DNA from: Ciona intestinalis
Taxonomy: Eukaryota > Chordata > Ascidiacea > Phlebobranchia > Cionidae
Assembly (NCBI RefSeq): GCF_000224145.3
Contig: NC_020167.2
Span: 2,282,782-2,346,781 of the forward strand
Direction: 5' to 3'
DNA length: 64,000 bases
The notes beneath the pieces were generated by a model. The model was given only the letters and a program-made list of their open reading frames with translations. It was not told the origin of the DNA and did not search any database. This document shows positions 25,195 through 36,800 of this stretch, piece by piece; position 1 is the stretch's first letter, and each line of letters begins with the position of its first letter. Position numbers and translations under genes: made by a program.

Positions 25195-26767
25195 CCATAT
25201 TTAGTGGACAATGTATTTAAAGAACAGAAATTTTTGTAAAAAACTGAAACAGAAAACTTAACGTTTTGTTTCGCATTTAGCTTATGGCAACTTGAATAGA
25301 ACTTGTTCACGTGCACAAAAACGATACATTTTACGTTCATACCTAACTATTGTATTTGACTTAACGACATGTTGCTCTGTTTAGAACTTGTTACAGTCGG
25401 TTTGTGACGCACAATAGCGTTGGGAGTAACTTGAAAGTTATGTCAGGCATATACCGGAGCGGCCGGTATTATAATAGATGGCACATATTAAGAGTTGTAT
25501 TTATTCGCCTGCCGTACGGTCCACTAGACCACAAAGGACACTCCCTTTATGATCTTCCATTGGAGAAATATAAAAATAAAGCTGAATTTATAAGAACGTT
25601 TTATTTGCTTCATAAATGGACTACTAGCACAAAAGGGACCGGTGCCTCGCTAAAGTTTTCTACCAGCACATTATTTTATGAGTTAGTTTTACCAATGCTA
25701 TATGCTACTTTTGGTGGTGCAAATAATATACAATTATTATTAGTGAAAAAATGAAAGGAATAGTTCAATCAAATATAAGGTAATGCATATTTGTTTGTCC
25801 AAGCTCCCATGCACACAAGCATATGTATAAGGAGTTTTATGATGAGGTATGTAGCAGCGTAAGATTGTTTTTCACGCCAAATTGGAGTTGCCAAACTTAC
25901 ATATATGCTGATAGTTAGTTTTTGTTGAATTCACTACCAACTAGGAATTTAAAAATACAGTGAAATGTTTTATTTCGACGTTGACGCAATATACCAATAA
26001 GCGAGCTTTCAGCAAACAGCATTTAAACCTTATATGACGTGTTTATAGGTGTGTGACTTAGTGTATATTTACCTTGCGCCTTTTGCCCACCGGTACTGTA
26101 AACTTGGTATTTTTGCTGACGTCATCAATTTGGTAAATACTAAGCAATTAAATAGCAAAATTCTTTGTAATGGATAGCGTTTAAACTGCGTACAGTGGGT
26201 TGTTAAACAAAATTATTTTAAATTAATTTTAATAAAAAGTTCCAGGTCGATCGTTTTACGCAAGTATCCGGGTTAACTGCAAATATGCGTCGCTATTATT
26301 TTTACTCGCTTCGCTTGTGGAGAAATTACATTGGTGGGGCAACTTAATTTAAACAACCACTTTGTTTGCTCTGTGACGTCACAATGTTACATATAACGCC
26401 GGGTCAGTTTCGTTTTGTTCTAGTAATTTCGACTAATTCCATTTGTCCGTTTGATGGTTAATATTTAACAAACGACGTTATTTATGACGCCGCGGTCCTG
26501 GTTGGTCGTGTAAACGAACATATGAGGAACAATGTGATGGATGAATGTGAAATGTGGTTTCTTAGCATACATAGGTGACAGCTAATATCGTGGTTTTAGT
26601 TCAGAGTTTCTAAACGCTTCGTTCCATTGTTCCGGAAGGTATGTGTGTAGTATATTTCCGTTTTAAGTTATGTTTTTTAATTACCGGAATTCGGAAATTC
26701 TAATATCTAAAAAATAATATAATTGCGAAAAATAACATTCGTTTATAAAGTATCGATTAACGAATGT
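25195..26767. other. Intergenic stretch, no supported gene
   Basis: A 116-codon open frame at 25404-25754 (plus) has no recognised signature and no visible partner exon. It is left uncalled. TGACGTCA occurs at 26117-26124 and 26374-26381. Confidence 0.4.
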
Positions 26768-26944
26768 GAGTAGAGTGGGGAAAGACGTTTAGCACAAATA
26801 TCCTGATTGTATTTTAAACATTTAACAACAGTGAAGTCGCGAGGATACAGTTTGATAATTCGTCTTTGAACACTTTTTGTTTATTATCAAATGGGGCAAG
26901 AAAATGGAATGAAAATGTGTCCCATCTCTTCCCAACCTACTTAA
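26768..26944 (+). mobile_element. Inverted-repeat MITE, copy 4 (short)
   Basis: Ends GTAGAGTGGGGAAAGAC and CCCATCTCTTCCCAACCTAC, with small deletions after the left terminal repeat. The family interior is otherwise kept. Confidence 0.75.
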
Positions 26945-27213
26945 TATTCCAACCGCGTAGCGTTTCGTAGTATTGCGTAAGATCCTTTTCTCCCAACATA
27001 CGTAGTGCGTGACGTAACCATACGCTGCTAATTAACATCGCATGCTTCTCACCAACGTGCGGAATGACTAAACATTTTAAAACGAGTTAGGATTGCCGCG
27101 TCGTGTGTAGATCAATATGACATCACCATGTTATGTATCCTGCGCGCGAACTATCCGTCTTACTTGTACCGCAACAGCCTTTCCCGTGCCCGCGGTCATG
27201 AATAGACTGCCTG

Positions 27214-27221
27214 TGACGTCA
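27214..27221. promoter_or_regulatory. CRE octamer upstream of the double-CAP gene
   Basis: TGACGTCA inside the longer palindrome CTGTGACGTCACAATTT, 87 bp upstream of the start codon. The same TGTGACGTCACAATT string lies upstream of the SLATT-like gene at 53645-53659. Confidence 0.5.
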
Positions 27222-27300
27222 CAATTTCCGCAAGCGCCTTTCGAATCTTATTCCCGCTGCTGTTGCAAGTATTCGTCGAAGTTACAAGCTTACTGATACG

Positions 27301-30300
27301 ATGGGCGCTTTGTTCTCGTCGCGTAGAAATGCGAGGAAAACGCGAAAGTCGAACAGAGGTCACTTGACCAAGTCTAAAGTGAAGTCACAAAGTAAAGATG
27401 ACTTAATAACAATAGAGACGGCCCCGACCGTCCGTGACCGCAAGCTACAGCTTCGACAGGCAGTATCGACTGATAGCTTAGGTGTGCACGACTTTGAAGA
27501 CTACGTTAAGAAGAAAAGCCCCTCTCCTAAGATGACGTCACCCAGATCTTTTGAACGCGACGCAATAAAGGCGCACAACGAGTATCGTTCCAACCACAAC
27601 GCTCACCCATTAAAACAGAAAGCAGAACTGACACGAACTGCGCAAAAATGGGCGGAGAAAATCGCTGCCTCCGGAAAATTTGGCCACTCCGGTCATGAGG
27701 ATTATGGAGAAAACATAGCAATGACTACGGCGAAGAACCCGACAGGTAAACACGCAGCTAACCAGCGCCGTCTTGCGGAAACTAAATTTTATTTTGACAG
27801 GTTCGGAAATCACAGCAATGTGGTACGACGAGGTGCACGATTACAATTTCAACCGTCCGGGATTCAAAAAGGGGATCGGTAAGCATCATATTACTATAAG
27901 TATATACTTAAGTATTACAAATTGGCAACATTTCACCGGGTATATGTTATCCATCAACAAATTTTAAATTTTGGATATTTTGTGTCTAACAGGGATATTT
28001 GGGGCAGTACAAACATATATTTTAAATTTGTCACAGACGTTTTTTTAACCACGGGTATTAACTCTTGGACGAATATTTACGGATAGTATAGGAAAGGGGG
28101 AAGATGGGACACCGTTTCATTCTATTTTCGCGACTAATTAGGTCGTAAACAAAGAACATTTAAAGAATTATAAAACTGTATTCTCGTGACTCCCATATAT
28201 CGTTGCTAATTGTTTAAAACACGATCACGATATTTCAATAATATGTGCTAAAGGTGTCCCGTCTTCCCCCATCACGGTATGGACACTTAATTCGGACATG
28301 CATTTGTCATTCACGAACGTTTAAAGTCCACAAAAAAAAACATAACTTTTCTTGTCACGGATTAATTGTTACCCACGTATTTATAAAAATATTTGTGATT
28401 ATGTTCTCTTCGGGAATTTCATCGTCACAGAAATGGCTCTACCTAATACGAACATGTTTTCGCTTTCGTCACGAACAATTATACCCATTACAAAAATTTT
28501 ATATCCACCGCGCGAGCATTTTTATATCTGCCGCGAATATTTATTACTGCCGTATATAATTATTTAATGTCCGCAATGAGTATTTTTTGGCGACTGCAAA
28601 CATATGTTCTGGTTTATGCCAAGCCCAGAATTTTTCTCTAGGACATTTTATCTCCAGACAGACTTTTCTGCTAACATATACTGTTTACACTCCTCTCTTG
28701 GACATTTTTCTCTCCTGTCCACTCCATGTCTCATGATATACGTCTCCATGCGTCCATTGTACAAATGCTTTGCATGATTCAGGTCATTTCACCCAAGTTG
28801 TTTGGCGCGATTCCACTCACATTGGTGTGGGAATCGCTAGTGGGCGCTATGGCACTTTCGTCGTGGCAAATTACGAGCCAAGAGGAAATTGGAGCATGCC
28901 AGGACAGTTTGAAAAGAACGTCCTTCGCCCGAACAAGGCAGTCACCAAAAAATCGAACAAACCAAAACTTCGTCGTAGTTCATCATCGTCATCGTCATCA
29001 TCGTCGTCCTCGTCGGACGATGATCGCAAAGGTTTGTTTCATCACTTCCGTTTACGTTCGGTGCATTGTTTACTATATAGGCGGGTATATATCAAGCGTT
29101 TGAGCATTTGGTTATAAAACCTCTCATCATGGCAGATTCTGGAAAAACTGATACAAAAGTGACGACAAAAGTCGAAACATCAACTGATGAGAAAGGTTTG
29201 TTTAAATATTTATATTTTCTGTCTTTGAATAACAATAACATGTTTAATAAAAGTTAAAACTGCTTCAGCTTTTCCGTCTTGGAAGTATATATTTCACCTA
29301 GCCGTCGTATTTTTTTCTGTGTCTAACTTGTTGGTCTAAAAAGGTCGCAAAGTAAAGAAAACAACTAAAACCACCGTCACAACAACAACCTCGAAGGATG
29401 GTTCAAAATCGACACAGACCAAGACACAAGTTACGACCGAATACATTGGTGATGGGAATGATTCTGCACCAAGTTCTAGCAAAGCAGGCAAAACAAAGGG
29501 TGTGTACATTTCGTCTAAATGTTATTATATATGCCTTCCTAAATATAAAGACAAATACTACATATAGTAGGTTGGGGAAAGATGGGACACTTTTGGTACA
29601 TAATATCAAACTGTCCGGATCGTGTTTTAAACAATTAACAATGGTCTATGGGAGTCGTGAGGATACGTTTTTATAATTCTTTAAATGTTCTTTGTTTACT
29701 ACCGAATGGGATAAGGAAATAGAATGAAAATGTGTCTCATTTTCTCCCACGCTACTTTACAATACCTTACAACAACGTTTTGTATTGGTATTGGAAATGT
29801 TCACAAAATATAGGTATGACATTATATTTAGTACATATACGTACACAGCATATATACTGCTTGTAGCAGAACTTCTAGCACTAAGTGTCAGTTTACACAC
29901 CGACGCCTTCCGAACAATATCATTGTTCACAAGATTCCAAGTAATTCAATACGACATGTACTTGCGCCACCATTCGGAATATTTCATTCTGATGTACGCC
30001 CGCTAGGTTATTTTTGTGGTTGGAATTATAAACCTCATGGGACGTGGTATTTATTCCAGTGTCTTTAATGTTGTAGAATAAAAGAAGGCGTGCAAACGGA
30101 TAGCAGCGGTCTGTTTAACTAGATAGGCGTCGCGGAGTATTTATAAATTTGCGTCCGTGCAGTGCCTGCCGGCTGCATTGGTTTAACGTTCCCTCTGCAT
30201 ATGAACAAAATCTTAAAATGCGTATCAGTCAAAGACAGATGAATATAAGGCCGCAATTGAGGCAGCAAATCGGGAGACTTTATAGGCAATCTAACGGTAA

Positions 30301-32729
30301 CGTATAGAACGATATCTTGCAAATTTGCCACGAACATTGCTTTCGTTACGAAATATTATAGTGGGTTTGGGTAAGGTGGACTATGGTTTTATTCTCTTTT
30401 ATCGCCCCATTTCGTGGTACACAAAAATTATTCACAAAATTATATACCCGTATCCTTATGCCTCTAAAAGTTAATGAAAAAGAGGTTTGTTAATAAAAAA
30501 AAAACAGTTAAGAAATATCGAAAATGATCCACTAACGATATCAATCCGGAGCCGTGAAGACACAGTTGGTTAGCGCGCCTGCTTCTAAATCAAAGGTTAT
30601 GTAATCAAGGCTTTTTAAATATAATTATCTTTTTTTTAAATTTTAGACAAACCTCTTTCTGTGAGCGATGGATTGTCAAAAGTTTCGATCGCCAACGCAG
30701 TCAGCTCTTCTGATAAACGAAAGTTCAGAGAAGAGGTATTGTCACGTCACAATGAACTAAGGAAACGTCACGGGGTTCCAGCGTAAGTTCGAGTGAAATT
30801 CTTGACCGAAAAGAAGTTGAAAATTAAAGCACTATTTTGATTAAATTGATACCATTGTAAAGGAGGTTGAGGTATAGGATGGTTCATTATTTTGTAGTTC
30901 CCTTATTGCTAGGTTATACGTGTTGAAGTGTCCCTCTCTTTCATTATACTGTATATAATATTTATATAGATATATATATAGCATTACTAATATTCGTGTT
31001 TCATAGGTATGTAAACCAATATTTGTATTGAAAACTTTTATATTTTATTATTACAGACTTAGTCGCAGTCGAAAATTAGAAGACTTGGCACAAGAATGGG
31101 CGGAACATTTGCTAAAACTTGGAAAGTTGCAACACAGACAAAACAACGATCATGGAGAAAACGTCGCTTTCAAATTCCAATCTGACAAAACTATGTTTAC
31201 AGGTATACAGCTATAACTTTAAATTGTCTAACTGTATTCTGAAAATCACAAAAGCAAACATTATGTCGAGTATGTCTCTAACAACGTATGTTTGATTAAA
31301 AGTAAACAAACGCTATTTATGCAGTCAGTCGTGAACTCTATGAAATCAAGGTTGTGAACTCTGTAAAACAGTTGTATCATTTTCATGATTATATGTAACA
31401 TATAACATATTCTATTATACGCGAGTGAAGCCATATAGCGTGATAACAGGAAATTAGAACTAAAGTATAAGCAAGGGTTGGCCCATTATCCCGATACTCG
31501 TCCGGCGCCGTGGCATATTGGTTAGCGCGCCTGCCTGTAACCAGAGATAATTGGTTCAAGGCTCGACGCTGCTACCATTGTGGGCGTATGTGTCGGGCAA
31601 GACACTTAAGGACAATTGCTCCAACCCAGTGGTCACTAATGGGTTGTCTAAATTATCAGCCATACATAAAAATATAAAAAAAAACTAAAAAAAATAATCA
31701 CCCAAAAAGTAACATACATGGTAACACGTAAGCTGGCACGAGGTGTTAAACCCGTGTGATAACGACTGTCGTTTTCCTGCCACGCGAGGATAAAGTAAGT
31801 TACATTCATTCATTCATACTCAGGGTGCCATACCGATTGTGTCTTACCAGATGTATGTAGTATGAATAACAACTACTTTTATTCAGGTGACATCATTACG
31901 GACATGTGGTACGAAGAAATCCACAAGTACGACTTCGGGAGTCCCGCGTTTAAACCAGGAACAGGTATTTTCTATTTCTATCCCTCTATATATCTATTGA
32001 CACTTCGCATGACCGTTTTCAGTAATGCAACATACTTTAGAATGATTGAATTGTTCTATACATAATATCCGGGGTGATGAGCCAACTGACCAAAATCCCA
32101 AATTCTTTAAGTTATTCGGCCACAAAACATAGTATACTTACGGTTTTACTTACGCATAAACTTAGATGACGGCAATTTACATAAAATCGCTCTTTAATGC
32201 AACTGTACAGAGCAGCAGTACAACGAGAACCAACTAATTCTGTTTTCCAAAACGTTTAACAGAAAGCGCCGACGTCACTATCAGATAATTAGCAGTAATA
32301 GTAATAGGCCGCCGGCATGAAAGACGGTGAAAAACTGGATGATGAATATAAATAAAACAAGTTAATGCCGAATTCATTTGATTAATTAAACTAGTATACA
32401 GCAGCCGGCAAAGCACGCACTATTATGCGCTCAATGTTACATTATATTAGACATATTCACATAACCTAGGGCGGTTTGTGGAAGAAACTCTCGGGTTTTA
32501 TGTTGTTAAACACCTGCTTAAGTTTGCCCAGATCAAATTTTCAACATGTAAAACGATTAAAAAACATGCTTCAGGTCATTTCACACAAGTTGTTTGGAAA
32601 AAGAGCAAAGAGATTGGAGTTGGAGTAGCGACTGATGGAAAAGGAACATTATATGCAGTTGCTAACTACACACCTGCTGGAAACTTTCGTGGACAGTTTC
32701 AAGAAAACGTTTCGAAGCCTAAAAAATAG
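27301..32729 (+). CDS. GAPR-1/GLIPR2-like protein with two CAP domains
   Basis: GAPR-1 (GLIPR2) is a myristoylated, Golgi- and membrane-bound CAP-superfamily protein. Nine exons give 500 aa: 27301-27745, 27801-27878, 28783-29031, 29136-29195, 29344-29499, 30647-30782, 31057-31202, 31887-31964, 32575-32729. The N-terminus MGALFSS fits an N-myristoylation site and there is no signal peptide, so a cytosolic, membrane-tethered protein is expected. CAP domain 1 (~85-225) has [26 protein letters not shown] and NYEPRGNW; the tetrad would be His129, Glu137, Glu159, His176. A Ser-rich and Thr/Lys-rich linker (~235-330) follows. CAP domain 2 (~345-500) has [30 protein letters not shown] and NYTPAGNF, so it keeps the same four residues. 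Both domains share two intron positions at matching sites, which indicates internal duplication. AATAAA lies at 32906. Confidence 0.9.
28085..28280 (-). mobile_element. Inverted-repeat MITE, copy 5
   Basis: In intron 2 of the double-CAP gene. Ends AGTATAGGAAAGGGGGAAG and GTCCCGTCTTCCCCCATCAC. The interior is in reverse orientation. Confidence 0.8.
29573..29757 (+). mobile_element. Inverted-repeat MITE, copy 6
   Basis: In intron 5 of the double-CAP gene. Ends TATAGTAGGTTGGGGAAAG and TCATTTTCTCCCACGCTACT. Confidence 0.8.
30547..30625 (+). repeat. tRNA-derived SINE, 5' head only
   Basis: In intron 5 of the double-CAP gene. CCGGAGCCGTGAAGACACAG then TTGGTTAGCGCGCCTGCTTC matches the head of the full copy about 950 bp downstream; the body is absent. 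Confidence 0.6.
31500..31810 (+). repeat. tRNA-derived SINE, fullest copy
   Basis: In intron 7 of the double-CAP gene. The tRNA-like head is GGCGCCGTGGCATATTGGTT with A-box-like TTGGTTAGCGCGCC and B-box-like GGTTCAAGGCTCGAC. The body follows (CATTGTGGGCGTATGTGTC, CCAACCCAGTGGTCACT, CAGCCATACAT, A-rich stretch, CTGGCACGAGGTGT, CGACTGTCGTTTTCCTGCC). It ends near a CATT-type tail at 31800-31815. It serves as the reference for the other copies. Simmen and Bird described a composite SINE (Cics-1) in Ciona; identity with it is plausible but unchecked. Confidence 0.8.
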
Positions 32730-32905
32730 GAAAATGGTTCCACCCGAACAGAAAAAATATCTACTCTTAAATTTAGCTGATTGAATACACATGCGTTTAC
32801 TTGGTGTATATAGTTTTATGCAATATATTCATCCGCTATACTGTATATTTACTCAATGTGATCCGTAGCAGTATATGGGATGTAGGCCTACATGCAAAAT
32901 ACCTG

Positions 32906-32911
32906 AATAAA
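32906..32911 (+). terminator. Polyadenylation signal of the double-CAP gene
   Basis: AATAAA 177 bp after the stop codon. Confidence 0.65.
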
Positions 32912-33860
32912 CTGCACTATATTTTCTTTGCTGTCTGCGTGTCCTTCTAATTTTAATATGTCCATGCAGTTATACACGTTTGGTTATCTGTTCTTATTTC
33001 TATAACAACAATAATGTGTAATGGACTCCCAAATAACAACATGTATATTTAGGATGTGGTGTATTGCCTTTTCGCTGGTATCGCACACGTAACGAACCAC
33101 GATAAACGATGGAACTCAAAATCCAAAACATTGTCAAAATAAAGCAAGAGACTGCTTCACTTTTCGGCGATTCTTATAAAGTTCGTCAAGCTATGTATAT
33201 AATGTATGCTCTCAAGTCTAAAAGCAAAAGGTAAAAGAGTCCATTTAAAACAATAGTGCAGAGATAACGTTATAGGAAATATTCTGTAAAAGCAATAAAA
33301 TAACACAACACTGCAGAGAAGGGTAGAAGCAATCGCCTCTGAGGGAATGTTTGGTTGCTAGAAGTTGGCCCGGCTCTAAAAGGAAGAACGGCAAAACGAC
33401 ATAACGGAAATATTACGGACATTGGGGATACGACGGCGAGTTTCTGCTCAAAGCGGATATGGCGGAATATGTAAATGTGTGGTTGGCTTGTGCGCATGAG
33501 GCTGCTTATTTACAGATGTAACGCGCATGGCAGCCGACTACAAAACACCTCTGATGATGGAGATTAACAAGATGGACACGGGAAGAAAATGAAAAAAGAT
33601 AAAAACACTTCACATGTGTAACACCACCTACACGCACTGCAGGTTTCTTATAAAAACGTATAAAGAGAATTTTCTTTTAAAAAAACAAATAAAGCGTAAA
33701 ATTGTCTGCACCATGAACGCCAATCCAACGTATTATTGCTTCCGGAAGTTCAAGGAGAAAAAGAAAAAGTGTAATTCGCAGTTTCCTTTGCGCGAGTACT
33801 TGAGCACTTAAAGAACGAATGCATAATTTAAAGAAAGAATTAATTCAGTCGGCAGGAGCA
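32912..33860. other. Intergenic stretch between convergent genes
   Basis: Likely holds the 3' UTR of the Mastermind gene at its right end. I saw no clear minus-strand AATAAA and no coding exon. Confidence 0.4.
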
Positions 33861-36800
33861 TTATTTGCCATCAAGTAATTCGTTGATTAAGGTCAAGTCG
33901 GTATTGGGCGAGTTAGGAGATTCGAACACGGAGTTCATTCCGTTCATCATACCAAAGTTCTGGTTGCTATTCACCGACATTGACGATGAAAACATTGTCT
34001 GTTGTTGCTGCTGCATGCTGTTCATCTGGTGGTTAAGTTGGTTGGACTGTACCACGCCACTTTGATTCAGCATTTGACCCGACTGTGTGTTACAGTTACT
34101 AGGTACAGGGATACCTGGACTGGGACGGTGCTGTACCCCGTTGCTCGGTGGGGTGTAGCCGTTAAAAGATCCCTGGGGGTTTAGACCACGCGTGTAGCCA
34201 GGTAGTTTATTCATGCTGGTGGTGTTGGGAAGATTTCCTCTGTTCCACGTTTGCATGGGGGAGAGATTTCCAACATCTTGGCCGAGTGTTTGCTGGTTTG
34301 AACTCCAGTTGTTTGCTGGGAAATAAATTGTATTTAACAAACAGTTACAAAAATAAAACGCATGTTTAACTGAATGACGGTATCTCATTTTTACTTGCGT
34401 GGCAAGCAAGAACAGCCGTTTTAACTCGGCCCACGGTTTCACACACATTACCATGAAAGTAACTTTGTCGGAATATTTTTTCGGTTTATTCGTTTTATTT
34501 TTGTATGGCTGACAATTTGGACAACCCATAAAGGAACAGTGAATGGCAGCAATTGTCGTTAAGTGTTTTGCTCTGTACACAGACGCTGGTGGTGGCAGCG
34601 GCATCATCGAAGGATCATTATCATTTATATCTTAGTGTGATCCAATTTCTACCTGTTTGGTTTTGATACATCGTTCCAGTGTTTCCAGATATTCGAGACT
34701 GCATCGGCGTTAAGGGATTCTGCATTTGGTGGGTGGGTAGACTTTGTTGATGCGGCAACATTTGACGGGATAACGGGCTGTGGCCGCGAGGGTGGGGTAC
34801 ACCACCGTTGGGTGGCGCCATGGAAGCAGGTTTCGCGACATTCATCTGGTACTGTTCCATCATGTACTTCTGCGAAAAATAATTTTGTAAAATTACCGCT
34901 GAAAAAGATCAAGTGTCTACACTACAGAGATGAAAAAATGCATTAATGGTAAATGTTTTTTGTTACTTAAAAAAAACAAGTAAAAAATAAAACGAACCCT
35001 ATGTCAATATTTGTTTGCCATTAAATATAGTTTATAAATCTATTAATATTTACCTGTCTTTGCACTTGCATGTGTCTCTGATTGGTTGTTATGGCTGCTG
35101 ACTGTTGTATACGCATGTTCACTGATGCTGAACCATTCATCATTTGACCACCCTGTGGCACTGTGGAGCCATACTTTTGTTCCATCTGCCGCCCATAGTA
35201 AGCTGGCATACCAGCAGGCCGTTCTAAAATTAAAAAAAACAAAACAATTGATATGGCTGATATCAAAAACTTTATTGGTTTAAAAATTTGTTTGTTATTT
35301 TTTAACTATATAGTAAGGTGGAAGGAAGACGGGACAATTTCAGCAACATAATTTTCAAAATCCTGATCCTGTTTTAAATCATTATCTTCGTTCTATGGAA
35401 GTCTTGAGGATACAGTTTTATGATTCTTTGAATCTTCCTTGTTTACTACCAATCGAAAGAGGAAGTAAAATGGGAAGGTGTCTATCTTTCCCCACCCTAC
35501 TGTATAACCAGATAACTATACCCTCAAGACTATATAACAAGTGAATTAGGTTATTACCTTGAGCCACCATGTCGGTACCAGGGCCTCTTATCCCTCTCAT
35601 TATTTGCTGTGGTTGATTTCTCTGCATATATCTGTTTTTCGACGCTTGGATCTGACTCGGGTTCATTGGAGTCCTGAAGAGTGAAAGTAATATTTATGAG
35701 TTTTCTGCATGGAAAGTTACATAAGAGCTTATATAAGGTTTCCTAATAAGGAGAAGATTACATAAAGATCAATTGCTGCATGGCCTACTAAAGATATATC
35801 TCTAGTAGGTCGTGATTGCCGCAATAGGAAGTGGTGGGTTACATAAATGCGGACACGATAGAGGTATAGTTAAAACAACATGTGCGGATTGTAAATTAGG
35901 ATTTTTTGTCACAGCAAAAACCTACCCAGCGTTTGGAAACATTGATTTGGCCGTCATTCGAGGATCTGGGATGCTTTGGTTGCTCTGGAAGTTTCCATCC
36001 ATGGTATTATAATGGGAGAGACGAGATCCTTGGTTGTATGGAGCATGTTGCTGCTGTCTGTGGCTTGCCGCAACGGCTGCCTGAGCTGCCACAGACGCAG
36101 CCATGTAGTTGTTGGGCTGAACATTGACTTGCGGTTGGTTGCCATTGTTAACGCCAGAGGTTTGGAATGCTGGGGAGGAATTTGAAATATTGAATGAATT
36201 ATTGTTTCCAAGAAAACAAAACAAGAAGATATAAAGTGTAAAATGTTAGAAAAAAAAAAAAAATTCCAAGCCCTTTTTGATTGTCAAGTCAAGATTGACC
36301 CGCATTTATTTGAGAAAAGGAGTAATTAAAACACTGCCGCAGAAATCGTGATTCAACTTACAGGAAAAGCTCTGCATGTCAGCGGTCATGTGATCACGCT
36401 GGTTCATGCTAGGTCCGTTGAAAGCCAAACTTGATGACATGTTTACAGATGCTGAAGCACTTGCTGACCATTGGTTGTTCATTCCTGCAATAATCAAGTT
36501 TAAGAAAAACAACAAGCAATGAAGCAAATGTTTATGTTGTCTGATGGGGAATATTCTGTTAATTATAAATTGTGATAAAGTATTAAGGTATGTACCTGAT
36601 GGTATTCGTTTTTCAGCAAGTTCCTTCAGTTGCTGTGCCTTTGACATTCCAGTTTGATTGACAGGACTTGGTCCTAGGCCGTTGTTCATACCAGATGACA
36701 TGGGCATGCCTGTGTTACCACCACGTTGCAAGGAGCCAAAGTTATTGCCTTGCATTGGCATCCTGGGTGCACGTTGCATATTTGGGGTTTGACCCATACC

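Noticed and set aside
25404-25754. 116-codon plus-strand open frame in intergenic DNA
   Set aside because: No motif, no partner exon and no polyadenylation signal close by; length is not exceptional.
30860-30960. Possible deleted MITE in intron 6 of the double-CAP gene
   Set aside because: A GTGTCCCTCTC-like right end is present, but the left terminal repeat and interior blocks could not be aligned.
33861-34607. Extended 5' part (34316-34607) of the frame covering the last MAML exon
   Set aside because: The extra N-terminal residues are read through an intron containing a SINE. A standard acceptor at 34316 restores phase with the preceding exon.
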